Shown one piece after another: positions 1-7,193 of a stretch of 23,677 nucleotides of DNA; the stretch's first letter is position 1, and each line of letters starts with the position of its first letter. The position numbers and the translations under genes are program-made. The DNA lies in assembly GCA_964430205.1 (NCBI GenBank), contig CAYSER010000014.1, forward strand, positions 1 through 23,677, written 5' to 3'. Origin of the DNA: CAJBLF01 sp964430205. GTDB lineage: Bacteria; Patescibacteriota; Gracilibacteria; Absconditabacterales; Absconditicoccaceae. Below the pieces are notes generated by a model, which was not told where the DNA came from, ran no database searches, and saw only the letters and a program-made list of their open reading frames with translations.

Positions 1-569
1 GCTCAGAAGAGATGGCCTTTTTCGTGCAACGTCACCAGCTGGGCGTGAGGAAGATATGCTATGATCTTCTGCGCATGCGAATACGGCACGATATCGTCGT
101 CGGTAGAATGATAGAGGAAGATCTGGTCAGCATATTGCTCAAGGTTCTTGATGATATCGGGACTATAGGCGAAATCGCCGGAATATTTCTCATCCTCGTC
201 CATATCGCTCTCATCGAAGACTGCTGATACTAAGTGGAGCTGCTTGATGCGTTTGGGAAATCCGTTCTCTCCGATATATTTGATCAAGAACATACCGCCC
301 AATGAATGCCCTATCAGAATAAGATCCTCGTCATTGAAATACGGGAAAATCTTCTCGAACCGGATCTTCCGCAACCTATAGGAGGCATCGTATTTGTTCG
401 GCATCTCTGGAGTGAATGTTTCATATCCGGTCTTGAGCGTTTCCGCCAATCGATTGATCCGCCTCTCATTTTTCTGTCTTGGATCATAGTCCCGACTCTG
501 GAGCACTCTCGCAAAGGTGTCTTGGTCAGGGAAGACGGTTCCTCCATGGAGGTAGATAATCTGCTTCAT
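1..569 (-). CDS. alpha/beta hydrolase, RBBP9/YdeN-like (C-terminus cut by window edge)
   Basis: Small serine hydrolase of the RBBP9/YdeN-like alpha/beta fold, probably cytosolic, with unknown substrate. Visible signs are an N-terminal IIYLHGG strand-turn, the nucleophile elbow GHSLGG near residue 89, the acid in STDDDIVP, and the catalytic His in KGHLF near the window edge. The codon at 3-5 is TGA, which under code 25 gives the usual Gly after the His motif, so the gene runs on past base 1 rather than stopping there. The ATG at 567-569 is chosen because the LHGG strand follows at once. It lies 21 bases downstream of the MFS gene on the same strand and looks like the last visible gene of that operon. 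The hydrolase assignment is firm; the subfamily is inferred. Confidence 0.85.
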
Positions 570-590
570 AGTGATATCATAAGAATAAAG

Positions 591-1142
591 CTATCTGTGT
601 TCGATCTTGATGAGCAATAATGCACCTATCAGCGAAAGAATTCCTATGATAGTGAAGAGAATATCATACCCGGCGTATTGCGCCAACGCTCATCAGATCG
701 CTGCGGCTATTGCGGTCCCTATACCGATTGCGGTGGAATACATACTTCGCTGGAAGCTCTCCTGGTTCTTGTCCAATGAGGTTGATCGGATGCCCAATCG
801 TGTCGGATAGGCGATGCCGCTGCCGATACCATAGAAGATCTGGATAGCATAGATATGTCGGATGTTCGTCGCTGCAAGATAGAGGAATGGCACGATGACG
901 ACCAACGCTGTACCCATCAGAAGGATATTCTTCTTGTTATCATGTGTATCTACATATCTGGAAAATGGCAGCTGAATTATGCTCTTGCTTATGAGATATA
1001 AGGTGCTCGCCAATCCTGCCGCAAAAATCGTTCACCCGGTGATCGTATCTTTGATGAATATGGAGAGTATCGGAGAAATGAGTCAGAATCACGTCAGGAT
1101 AGCGATGTCGGAAAGCATCAGATATTTGATCGTGCGATTCAT
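591..1142 (-). CDS. half-size major facilitator superfamily (MFS) membrane protein
   Basis: A 183-residue membrane protein with about six hydrophobic segments. It begins with MNRTIKYLMLSDIAIL and contains the cytoplasmic loop SRYVDTHDNKKNILLMG, which resembles the MFS motif A region between helices 2 and 3 (usually GxxxDrxGRrr). Five in-frame TGA codons, among them a GG pair at 690-695, read as Gly. The stop is TAG at 591-593. A normal MFS transporter has 12 helices and about 400 residues, so this is either a half-transporter that dimerises or a truncated descendant. It sits 26 bases downstream of the C39 peptidase gene and 21 bases upstream of the hydrolase. No substrate can be inferred. Confidence 0.75.
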
Positions 1143-1168
1143 AGACGAGAGAAGAATAGGTAAAAAGC

Positions 1169-1696
1169 TTACTCCATATGGATCATCTTGGTGAGGCTAT
1201 AGAGCGGCTTCTTGCTGTAGACCGCTATGCCATGCTGTTCATATCTCTTGTGTCTGTAATCTTCGTCATGCCATCTTTCCAAGAATTCCTTATACGTGAG
1301 ATAGGTCCTATAACATACTGCAGGATCCTCGAAATAGAGCTTCTTGCTATCATAGCCGATCACCACGACATAATGCCCGCTCTTCCGGATATTCTTTCGG
1401 TCAGGGATCTTCTTTGTCGTCCATGCCTGCATCGGCACGATGATCGGGATCTTCTTATCGATGTAGCTCTTGAGTTCGGGGATGGTCATCTGCCTCGAGT
1501 CGGCCTTGAGCTTAAACTGTTCTGCAACCTTGATGATATGCTTGATCGTAGTTCCTGTCTTATCGGTCTTTGCGATCTTCATGACCATGTTTTCCCTGAC
1601 GTTGATACCATAATAATTGAGCACAGCTTCGATAGCGGTAGCCCCGCAATCGTAACTATATGTCTGTCTTCTTTCCGGGAAATTCAGTATTTTCAT
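1169..1696 (-). CDS. C39-like papain-fold cysteine peptidase
   Basis: A 175-residue single-domain protein of the peptidase C39-like (papain-fold) type. The catalytic Cys is in YDCGATAIE near residue 17, the His in SGHYVVVIGYD near residue 108, and the third residue is probably the Asp in FEDPA a little further on. There is no signal peptide and no ABC-transporter domain, so it is not a full bacteriocin exporter; it may be a stand-alone processing or cell-wall-related peptidase. There are no in-frame TGA codons. It ends with TAA 26 bases before the MFS gene, suggesting co-transcription. Fold and catalytic residues are visible; the substrate is unknown. Confidence 0.8.
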   Translation of the reverse strand: MKILNFPERRQTYSYDCGATAIEAVLNYYGINVRENMVMKIAKTDKTGTTIKHIIKVAEQFKLKADSRQMTIPELKSYIDKKIPIIVPMQAWTTKKIPDRKNIRKSGHYVVVIGYDSKKLYFEDPAVCYRTYLTYKEFLERWHDEDYRHKRYEQHGIAVYSKKPLYSLTKMIHME

Positions 1697-1740
1697 GATA
1701 TAGATGTTTGGCTAAATATCTATAGGTCTATGGTCGAGCA

Positions 1741-1760
1741 TCATTGTCTATCATTGTCTA
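1741..1760. repeat. 10-bp direct repeat (two copies) in the asnS to C39 spacer
   Basis: The decamer TCATTGTCTA occurs twice head to tail. The surrounding 147-base spacer between asnS and the C39 gene also holds a weak inverted repeat (ATAGC ... GCTAT, about 1762-1800). No promoter or complete tRNA could be found in it. Confidence 0.6.
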
Positions 1761-1843
1761 TGATAGCTTTGGGCGCCTCAAGATTTGAACTACCCGCTAT
1801 GCTACAATAAAATTTTTATACTGGACAAATGCGATCACTGGTC

Positions 1844-3235
1844 CTAGAATTCACATTCTCTCGGTGCTCTCGGGAACGGTATGACGTCGCGGATATTCTC
1901 CATGCCGGTGATGTACATCATCAATCTCTCGAATCCTACGCCGAAACCTGCATGCGGAACGGTTCCGTATTTCCTCAATTCCAGATATCGCCGTAATTCC
2001 TCTGATTTCATATGCATATCTTCTATCTTTTTCTTGAGGACATCTAATCTTTCCTCTCTCTGCGATCATCCGACGATCTCTCCTACTCCTGGAGCGAGAA
2101 GATCGGCTGCAGCTACCGTCTTGCCGTCATCATTGAGCCTCATATAGAATGCTTTGATCTCCTTTGGATAATTGGTGACGAAGGTCGGTCCTTTGAAGAT
2201 CTCTTCGCAGATATATCTCTCATGTTCGGTCTGGAGGTCGATCCCTCGCTCTACCGGATAGACGAATTTTTTTTCTGCTTTCTTGAGTAGTTCGATCGCT
2301 TCAGTATAGGTCACCTTATGGAAATCGGAATTGATCAATGCTTCGAGCCTTTTCTTGACATCAGGATTGATGAATTTCTCGAAGAACTCCATCTCTGCAG
2401 GAGCATTCTCGAGGATATACTTGAAGACATATTTGAGCAATGATTCTGCGAGGTCCATATCATCGTTGAGATCAGCGAATGCTATCTCCGGTTCGATCAT
2501 CCGGAATTCTGAAAGGTGTTTCGTGGTATTGGAATTTTCTGCCCTGAAGGTAGGTCCGAAGGTATATACTTTGCCGAATGCCGTCGCGAAGGTCTCTGCA
2601 TTGAGCTGACCGCTCACCGTAAGATTCGATTCCTTGCCGAAGAAATCTTTCTTGAAATCAACGTTTCCGTCTTCCGTCTTGGGCATATTGAGAAAGTCCA
2701 ATGTCGACACCTTGAACATCTCGCCTGCTCCTTCTGCATCAGCTCCGGTGATCAATGGCGTATGGGTATAGATGAATCCGTTCTCATTGAAATATTTGTG
2801 GATAGCGAACGCTAATAATGATCTCACCCTGAAGACGGCAGAGAAGGTATTTGATCTCGGTCTGAGGTGCGCTATCTCACGGAGGAATTCCATGCTATGC
2901 CCTTTCTTCTGCAATGGATAATCGCTAGGACAATCTCCCACAAGCGTCACTTTCTTTGCCTTGACTTCGAAGGCTTGCTTGCTGCCTTGGGATGCGACCA
3001 GGGTTCATTCGACAGAAATAGAGCTTCCCGTGCTATATTTGCATATCTCATCAAAATTAGGCAGATTATTCTCGAAAACGACTTGGATATTCTTGAGATA
3101 AGAGCCATCATTGAGCTCTATGAATCAGAAGGTCTTGCTGTCTCTGACGCTTTTCACCCGTCCATTGAGTGCGATGTCTTTGTCCAGGAATAATTTGTGG
3201 TCAGCGAAGATGTGTGCGATAGCTGTCGTTTTCAT
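1844..3235 (-). CDS. asnS: asparaginyl-tRNA synthetase
   Basis: Class IIb aminoacyl-tRNA synthetase charging tRNA-Asn, cytoplasmic, 463 residues, the normal family length. The N-terminal OB-fold anticodon-binding domain (about residues 1-100) includes the FGFIELNDGS strand. The catalytic core has motif 2 FRAENSNTTKHLSEF and motif 3 GVGFERLMMY, and the end reads DVIPFPRAP. The in-frame TGA codons at 3125-3127, 3005-3007 and 2066-2068 fall on conserved glycines; the last restores GEIVGG before SQREER, a signature of AsnRS. The ATG at 3233-3235 gives the expected N-terminus. The stop is TAG. A promoter-like sequence lies about 40 bases upstream. The assignment to Asn rather than Asp rests on the overall AsnRS pattern and the absence of AspRS insertions. 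Confidence 0.97.
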
Positions 3236-3272
3236 GATTTTTTTCTGACAAAATAGATAAAAAACACGCTTA

Positions 3273-3300
3273 TATATACCGTTTTATCTTATGAAATCAA
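3273..3300 (-). promoter_or_regulatory. sigma70-like promoter for asnS
   Basis: On the minus strand, TTGATT (3295-3300), a 16-base spacer, then TATATA (3273-3278). Transcription would start around 3266, giving a leader of about 30 bases before the asnS ATG. The tract is AT-rich, so other -10 registers are possible. Confidence 0.55.
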
Positions 3301-3322
3301 GCATCCAAGCACCAAAAATAAC

Positions 3323-3350
3323 TTGATTTTTTATTTAAAAAGTATATAGA
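3323..3350 (+). promoter_or_regulatory. sigma70-like promoter for the 3382 gene
   Basis: TTGATT (3323-3328), a 16-base spacer and TATAGA (3345-3350), placed 31 bases before the ATG at 3382. It is divergent from the asnS promoter in a 146-base intergenic region. Confidence 0.5.
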
Positions 3351-3381
3351 CATTTAAAACAAAATCCATTAAATCATTATC

Positions 3382-3708
3382 ATGAGTAAAAAAGCGTACA
3401 AAACTGAGGCATCACTCCCCAAAAATCTTCGTATCCCGGCCAATGGCCGAAGTATCAACTATTCAGGACCCAAAAATCCTCCAGTACACATAAACAGCCA
3501 GAATATGGAGGGACGAAAAACCGATCTTGATCGCCTGATAGAACATGGGCTTTCTGACGTGAACTTCATGAGGAATTTCCTCGTAAACTCTACTCAGAGG
3601 AATGTACTGGACTATGCACAGCAATGCGTCGAATCCAGCCCCCAACTGAATGATGAGGACAGGGAAGAGATCCTTGAACTCATCGCTAGAAGAAAGGCCC
3701 AAAGTTAA
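3382..3708 (+). CDS. hypothetical protein, 108 aa
   Basis: I do not recognise this protein. It is soluble, with no signal peptide or membrane segment. The N-terminal 45 residues are rich in Pro, Asn and Lys and probably disordered; the C-terminal half (about residues 46-108) is predicted helical and charged, ending in DREEILELIARRKAQS. It contains no in-frame TGA. It stops at TAA and is followed directly by a strong terminator, and a promoter-like sequence precedes it, so it is a monocistronic unit. Gene structure and flanking signals support its being real; function is unknown. Confidence 0.7.
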   Translation: MSKKAYKTEASLPKNLRIPANGRSINYSGPKNPPVHINSQNMEGRKTDLDRLIEHGLSDVNFMRNFLVNSTQRNVLDYAQQCVESSPQLNDEDREEILELIARRKAQS

Positions 3709-3717
3709 TCTTTGCCT

Positions 3718-3747
3718 ATCCTCCCGTATCCGGGAGGATTTTTTTTT
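3718..3747 (+). terminator. intrinsic terminator after the 3382 gene
   Basis: A perfect 9-bp stem (ATCCTCCCG / CGGGAGGAT, 3718-3726 with 3731-3739), a TATC loop and a run of nine T. Confidence 0.92.
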
Positions 3748-3760
3748 ATCATAAAAAACA

Positions 3761-4150
3761 CTATCTTTTCATGTCCTTTTTCTTCCATCGGTTGGCGAGG
3801 AATAGTCCTCATGTCACGATGGCTGGTCACGCGATGATGAGGCTCCGGATGATCACTATCTGTCGCGTCAGCATTTCGCTCGTGGATGCTCTGATCGCTG
3901 TGCTCACGATATATACCAGTGCGAACAGAAAAAATGCCACTGCCCCGACCATCTCGCGCTTCCATGCGATGATCGTAACGATCAAGAGGAGGAGGGTCGG
4001 GATATTATGCATAAAGAGCGCAAGGATCGTTCACCGAAATCCATAATTACCATCAAAGACATCCAGCGAGAACATCGCGATGAAGAGCATGAAAAGGATC
4101 GCCATCACCCTCGGAGATCGATAGAGGAACCTATTGATATGCTTGGTCAT
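3761..4150 (-). CDS. four-helix membrane protein of unknown function
   Basis: A 129-residue integral membrane protein with four hydrophobic segments, beginning approximately at VMAILFMLFIAMFSLDVF, LALFMHNIPTLLLLIVTIIAW, AVAFFLFALVYIVSTA and IIRSLIIAGPAIVTGGLFLA, and a lysine-rich cytoplasmic tail RWKKKDMKR. The pattern (short basic N-terminus with YRSPR, then a helix with a conserved LDVF end) resembles small uncharacterised four-helix proteins, possibly those annotated DUF7670; that family link is from memory and weak. In-frame TGA at 3809, 3827 and 4031 reads as Gly. The gene starts 25 bases after the end of the YerC-like regulator gene, suggesting an operon, and ends in TAG. Confidence 0.72.
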
Positions 4151-4175
4151 GAGAAAGGAAGAAAGTGATAAAACA

Positions 4176-4454
4176 TTATCGCTTCAACGCCTGCCTGTAT
4201 CCCCCGAATTCGCCATGCAGGGATTTCGCGACCCTGGCGATAGTCGTCGAAGACGCTCAGGTCGATTGCTCTATCTCTTTGTAGGTTGCTCATCTGGTGA
4301 GCCTCTGAGCGATATCAAATCTCTGGCTGAATTCTATGATCTCCTCTTGCGTCAAGAGATCCCTGAGGAAACGGAATACATCATGCTTCGTCTTGAGCGT
4401 AAGGAATGCTTTCTGCAAAGGTCCAGAAATATCCTGGAGATGATGAGTGTCCAT
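4176..4454 (-). CDS. TrpR-like transcriptional regulator, YerC/YecD family
   Basis: A 92-residue DNA-binding protein of the TrpR-like YerC/YecD family. The helical N-terminal part carries FRFLRDLLTQEEIIEFSQR, matching the family's L-T-x-x-E-x-x-x-x-x-x-R pattern. The helix-turn-helix is TYKEIEQSTGASSTTIARV, followed by the family-typical C-terminus GGYRQALKR. TGA at 4290 and 4257 supplies glycines at the turn before the HTH and in STGAS. The likely ligand is unknown; family members are not all tryptophan-responsive. The start ATG at 4452-4454 is preceded by an in-frame TAA. The inverted repeats upstream (4510-4572) could be its own operator. It probably shares an mRNA with the downstream membrane protein. 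Confidence 0.88.
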
Positions 4455-4509
4455 GGCTACTTATCGATGATAAATACGTCATCTATATCCTTTCTTCTCT
4501 CGATTACAA

Positions 4510-4598
4510 CTTTATCTCAATAAAGCGTTGCTTTCCTCTTTCATTTCCTTATGCTTTAGTACGATAAAGCATTTATCCCTGGATCTACGACTATGCAA
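4510..4598 (-). promoter_or_regulatory. candidate promoter with two palindromic operators upstream of the YerC-like gene
   Basis: On the minus strand, TTGCAT (4593-4598), a 17-base spacer and TAAATG (4570-4575) form a plausible promoter. A perfect 8-bp inverted repeat ATGCTTTA-N6-TAAAGCAT (4551-4572) covers the -10 end and start site. A second one, CTTTAT-N4-ATAAAG (4510-4525), lies in the leader with the same CTTTA/TAAAG half-sites. That arrangement suits autorepression by the TrpR-like regulator encoded just downstream. The rest of 4455-4718 holds only short ORFs that I could not defend. Confidence 0.45.
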
Positions 4599-4671
4599 AC
4601 GCTGCTCTCCAAGACACTCTATCTCCATGCGCTCTACCATCGCCGATATTTTCCCTGTATGCAGCGATTCC

Positions 4672-4698
4672 GCTCTCCTGGGAAAAGGAGGGCTTTTT
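4672..4698 (+). terminator. terminator-like hairpin ahead of the small acidic gene
   Basis: An 8-bp stem (4672-4679 with 4686-4693, one G-T pair), a 6-base loop and five T. It ends 20 bases before the ATG at 4719 and no plus-strand gene precedes it, so it may act as a leader attenuator or hide the AAGGAGGG tract inside its 3' arm. Confidence 0.5.
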
Positions 4699-4718
4699 AT
4701 TATCTATAGACTATTGCC

Positions 4719-4913
4719 ATGAATGATATATTCACGCCATGAGAAGGATATTCTGCCTATTCGGACGATCAGATACTCGAGATGCGCAAACAGCTCTCTA
4801 CCAATCTGTGATCATCAGGCGACAGGCAAAATGACGCCAAAGAAGAGACCATCTTGCAAGAAGACATGCTCAAAGATGGAGAAGATGAAGACTATATCCT
4901 CGGATTGGCGTAA
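4719..4913 (+). CDS. small acidic protein, 64 aa
   Basis: A short, strongly acidic protein starting MNDIFTPGEGYSAYSDDQIL and ending DGEDEDYILGLA; no homologue is recognised. Two in-frame TGA codons read as Gly (PGEGY at 4740 and LGSSG near 4809), which is why it is invisible under the standard code. An in-frame TAG at 4707 bounds it upstream, so the ATG at 4719 is the only good start. It ends in TAA and is followed within a few bases by a strong terminator. There is no signal peptide or membrane segment. Composition and flanking hairpins favour a real gene; function is unknown. Confidence 0.65.
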
Positions 4914-4916
4914 TAG

Positions 4917-4950
4917 AAAAAACTGACCGGATATTGAGGTCAGTTTTTTT
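4917..4950. terminator. bidirectional intrinsic terminator between the small acidic gene and thrS
   Basis: Stem AAACTGACC / GGTCAGTTT with flanking A and T runs on both sides (4917-4928 with 4938-4950). It terminates the plus-strand small gene and, read on the other strand, lies 19 bases beyond the thrS stop. Confidence 0.88.
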
Positions 4951-4968
4951 ATTGGAAAGCTATGATAA

Positions 4969-6870
4969 CTACATACTACGAGTTCTGTACTCCTCTTCGC
5001 ATTTGGCGATGAATTCCGTCAATCCGATCTCGTACTGCTTCTTGCTCCTGAATTCACGGATAGACAATGTCTTGGTTCACTCCTCCTTCTCGCCGACGAT
5101 GACGATATACGGAATCTTTTGGAGCTCAGCGTTGCGGATCTTCTTGCTGAATGAATTGGTGCTCGTATCGATAGCAACTCTCAATCATTGTTTCTTCATA
5201 TCTCCTGCCACCGCATTGGCATAATCGAAGAATGGCTCAGCGACTGGTATGATCTTGATCTGTTCTGGAGCTAACCGGAGCGGGAATGCACCTGCATAAT
5301 GCTCTATCAAGATGCTCATGAATCTCTCTGGAGATCCGATGATGGCTCTATGGATCATGATCGGCGTCACCTCTTTTCCTTCGTTGTTGATATAGGACAA
5401 TTTGAATCTCTGCGGCATGATGAAATCCAGTTGAATAGTCGATATCTGTCGATCCCTTCATAGCGAATCTTTCATGATGATATCCATCTTGGGACCATAG
5501 ATCGCTGCTTCTCATTCCGCTTTGACATACTCTATCTTGTTCTCTATCAGGATCTGCTCGAGTAATCTCTGTGATTTCTCCCGTACCTCAGGCTCTCCGA
5601 GATATTTTTCTCTCTTATTGGGATCCCGCAACGAAAGCCTGATCGTATATGATGTCATCCCATAGGTCATCAAAGATTTCTTGATGATTCACAATACGGA
5701 AAGGAATTCGTCCTTTATCTGATCTTCGCGACAGAAGCAATGTCCGTCATCCTGGCAGAAACATCTCAGACGACTCAATCCATTCAATTCTCCTGGCCTT
5801 TCATCACGATAGAGATTAGCGAAATCCGATATCCTTACTGGCAAATCGGTATAGCTTCTCTGTTCGGCGGCATAGATCTGGGTATGTTGAGGACAGTTCA
5901 TCGGTTTGAGGAAATATTCTTCGTCAGAATAATTGGATACTGCCCTGATCATATCTTCCTTATATTTCTCATAATGACCGGAGACCTTGAAAAGCTCAGC
6001 CTTGTTCATGTTGGGAGTATGCACTTCCTGGTATCCTATCTCCGTCTGCAGCTCATTGGAGAGCCTGATGATCTCTTTCCTGATGATATTCCCTTTGTAG
6101 GTATAGAGCGGCAATCATGGACCGACCAATTCAGAGAATACGAATAGTCCCAACTCTTTACCCAATTTCCTATGGTCGCGTTTCTTCGCTTCTTCGAGAT
6201 ATTCGATATAGCTCTTGAGCGCTGCTTTGTCTTCGAACGCCAAGCCGTAGATCCTCGTCATCATCGGATTCTTTTCGTTTCCTCTCCGATACGCGCCGGC
6301 GATCTTGTCGAGCTTGAACGCATCAGGATTGATCTCTTTCATGGTCTCTACATGAGGTCCTTCGCACATGTCGATGAACGTGACATAGCGCCCTTCGAGC
6401 GCTTTCTTGAATGCTTTATTCCCGGTGAGATATTCGTTGATCTTGCCGTACTTCGTAAAATATCCTTCCTTGGATCATTTGAGCAGATTGTCCTTCGCGG
6501 TCAGCGGGATGGAATTGACATAGTAGGAGAATACCGTCTCGCCTCCCTTCTTGAATTCGTCGATCAAGTCGATCTTGAACTCTTCGCCGAGCATCTCGAT
6601 GATCGCTCTCGCCTGATCATAGGTGAGCTCTATTCTCGTGAACGTCTGTCCTTCCTTGATGATCTTGACCATCATCTTGTTGATCTCCTTGACTTGCTCC
6701 TCCTTGCATTCCACGCCTTCGGAAAAGATGAAATCATAATAGAATCCGGTGTCTATCGCAGGTCCAATACCGAGCTTAGCAAGAGGATCCAATGCCCTCT
6801 GGACGGCTTGCGCGAGGATATGCGAAAGCGAGTGACGACTCTTGTACAATGCATTTTCTTCGTGATTCAT
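4969..6870 (-). CDS. thrS: threonyl-tRNA synthetase lacking the TGS domain
   Basis: Class II synthetase charging tRNA-Thr, 633 residues. The N-terminal editing domain starts at once (HSLSHILAQAV, the HxxxH metal motif, and MCEGPHV, the C-x-x-x-H motif), so the usual TGS domain of about 60 residues is absent. The catalytic core shows the zinc ligands MNCPQHTQIY, DDGHCFC and IMIHRAIIGS, plus CFCQDDGHCF and STIQLDF. The C-terminal anticodon-binding domain includes YIVIVGEKE and TLSIREF. Several TGA codons (for example 6475, 6115, 5458, 5185, 5077) fall on expected glycines. ATG 6868-6870 is chosen because the editing fold begins right after it; an upstream in-frame ATG (6901-6903) would add an unconserved tail. 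Stop TAG. Expression is probably set by the upstream threonine attenuator. Confidence 0.96.
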
Positions 6871-6941
6871 AGGAATGATTAAAATGCTAAAACGATACAT
6901 CACTGAAATGCTGAAATGATTACTCTGGTGAAACGAGTTTC

Positions 6942-7025
6942 AAAAAATCCTACCCAGTGATGCGGTAGGAGTCATATATTTTTCAATAACGAACTCCTAC
7001 CATTATGCTATGGTTGTTGTGGTAG
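6942..7025 (-). promoter_or_regulatory. threonine attenuator of thrS: competing antiterminator and terminator
   Basis: On the minus-strand RNA four segments can pair alternately. Segment 1 (7020-7025, inside the Thr codons) pairs 6 bp with segment 2 (6997-7002). Segment 2 (6993-7001, just after the leader stop) pairs perfectly over 9 bp with segment 3 (6964-6972). Segment 3 (6964-6970) pairs 7 bp with segment 4 (6948-6954), which is followed by six U (6942-6947): an intrinsic terminator. Stalling at early Thr codons would leave segment 2 free to capture segment 3 and let thrS be transcribed; completing the peptide would mask segment 2 and allow the 3:4 terminator. The thrS start is 72 bases further on. 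The geometry is seen in sequence; the mechanism is inferred from classical amino-acid operon attenuation. Confidence 0.85.
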
Positions 7026-7059
7026 TCGTTGTCGTTGTGACAGTGATCGTAGTGTTCAT
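7003..7059 (-). CDS. threonine-rich leader peptide (18 aa) of the thrS attenuator
   Basis: The minus-strand ORF encodes MNTTITVTTTTTTTTTIA followed by TAA: 12 threonines in 18 residues, nine of them consecutive, using all four Thr codons. Its stop codon lies immediately before attenuator segment 2. This matches the role of leader peptides such as ThrL of the E. coli thr operon, whose Thr/Ile-rich run senses charged tRNA levels by ribosome stalling. No clear Shine-Dalgarno sequence precedes the ATG, which is also true of several other genes in this window. I found no convincing promoter upstream on this strand. Confidence 0.85.
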   Translation of the reverse strand: MNTTITVTTTTTTTTTIA

Positions 7060-7128
7060 ATCGGCATGGTAGTCTTTTGTCGGGGGAAAACAAGCATTTT
7101 TTAGGTCCAGAAAAAATCTCCTGCAAAT

Positions 7129-7156
7129 TTGACAAAAAAGCATTTCTGTATATAAT
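7129..7156 (+). promoter_or_regulatory. consensus sigma70 promoter for the 7194 gene
   Basis: TTGACA (7129-7134), a 16-base spacer and TATAAT (7151-7156). Both hexamers are perfect. The start site would be near 7163, about 30 bases before the ATG. Confidence 0.88.
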
Positions 7157-7193
7157 TATTTCATCGAACATTTTATGTCTTTATCACAATACT

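Noticed and set aside
1762..1812. tRNA-like fragment on the minus strand containing a TTCAAAT loop and GGCGCCCA
   Set aside because: Only the loop looks right; the five-base T stem does not pair beyond two base pairs, and no matching 5' acceptor or anticodon arm lies upstream.
4454..4707. Consecutive short minus-strand ORFs in three frames between the YerC-like gene and the small acidic gene
   Set aside because: They could be read as a frameshifted gene, but none has a good start or family motif, and the palindromes there fit a regulatory region better.
6983..7171. 62-codon minus-strand ORF beginning MFDEIIIYRNAFLS
   Set aside because: It overlaps the threonine leader and attenuator in another frame and has no signals of its own.
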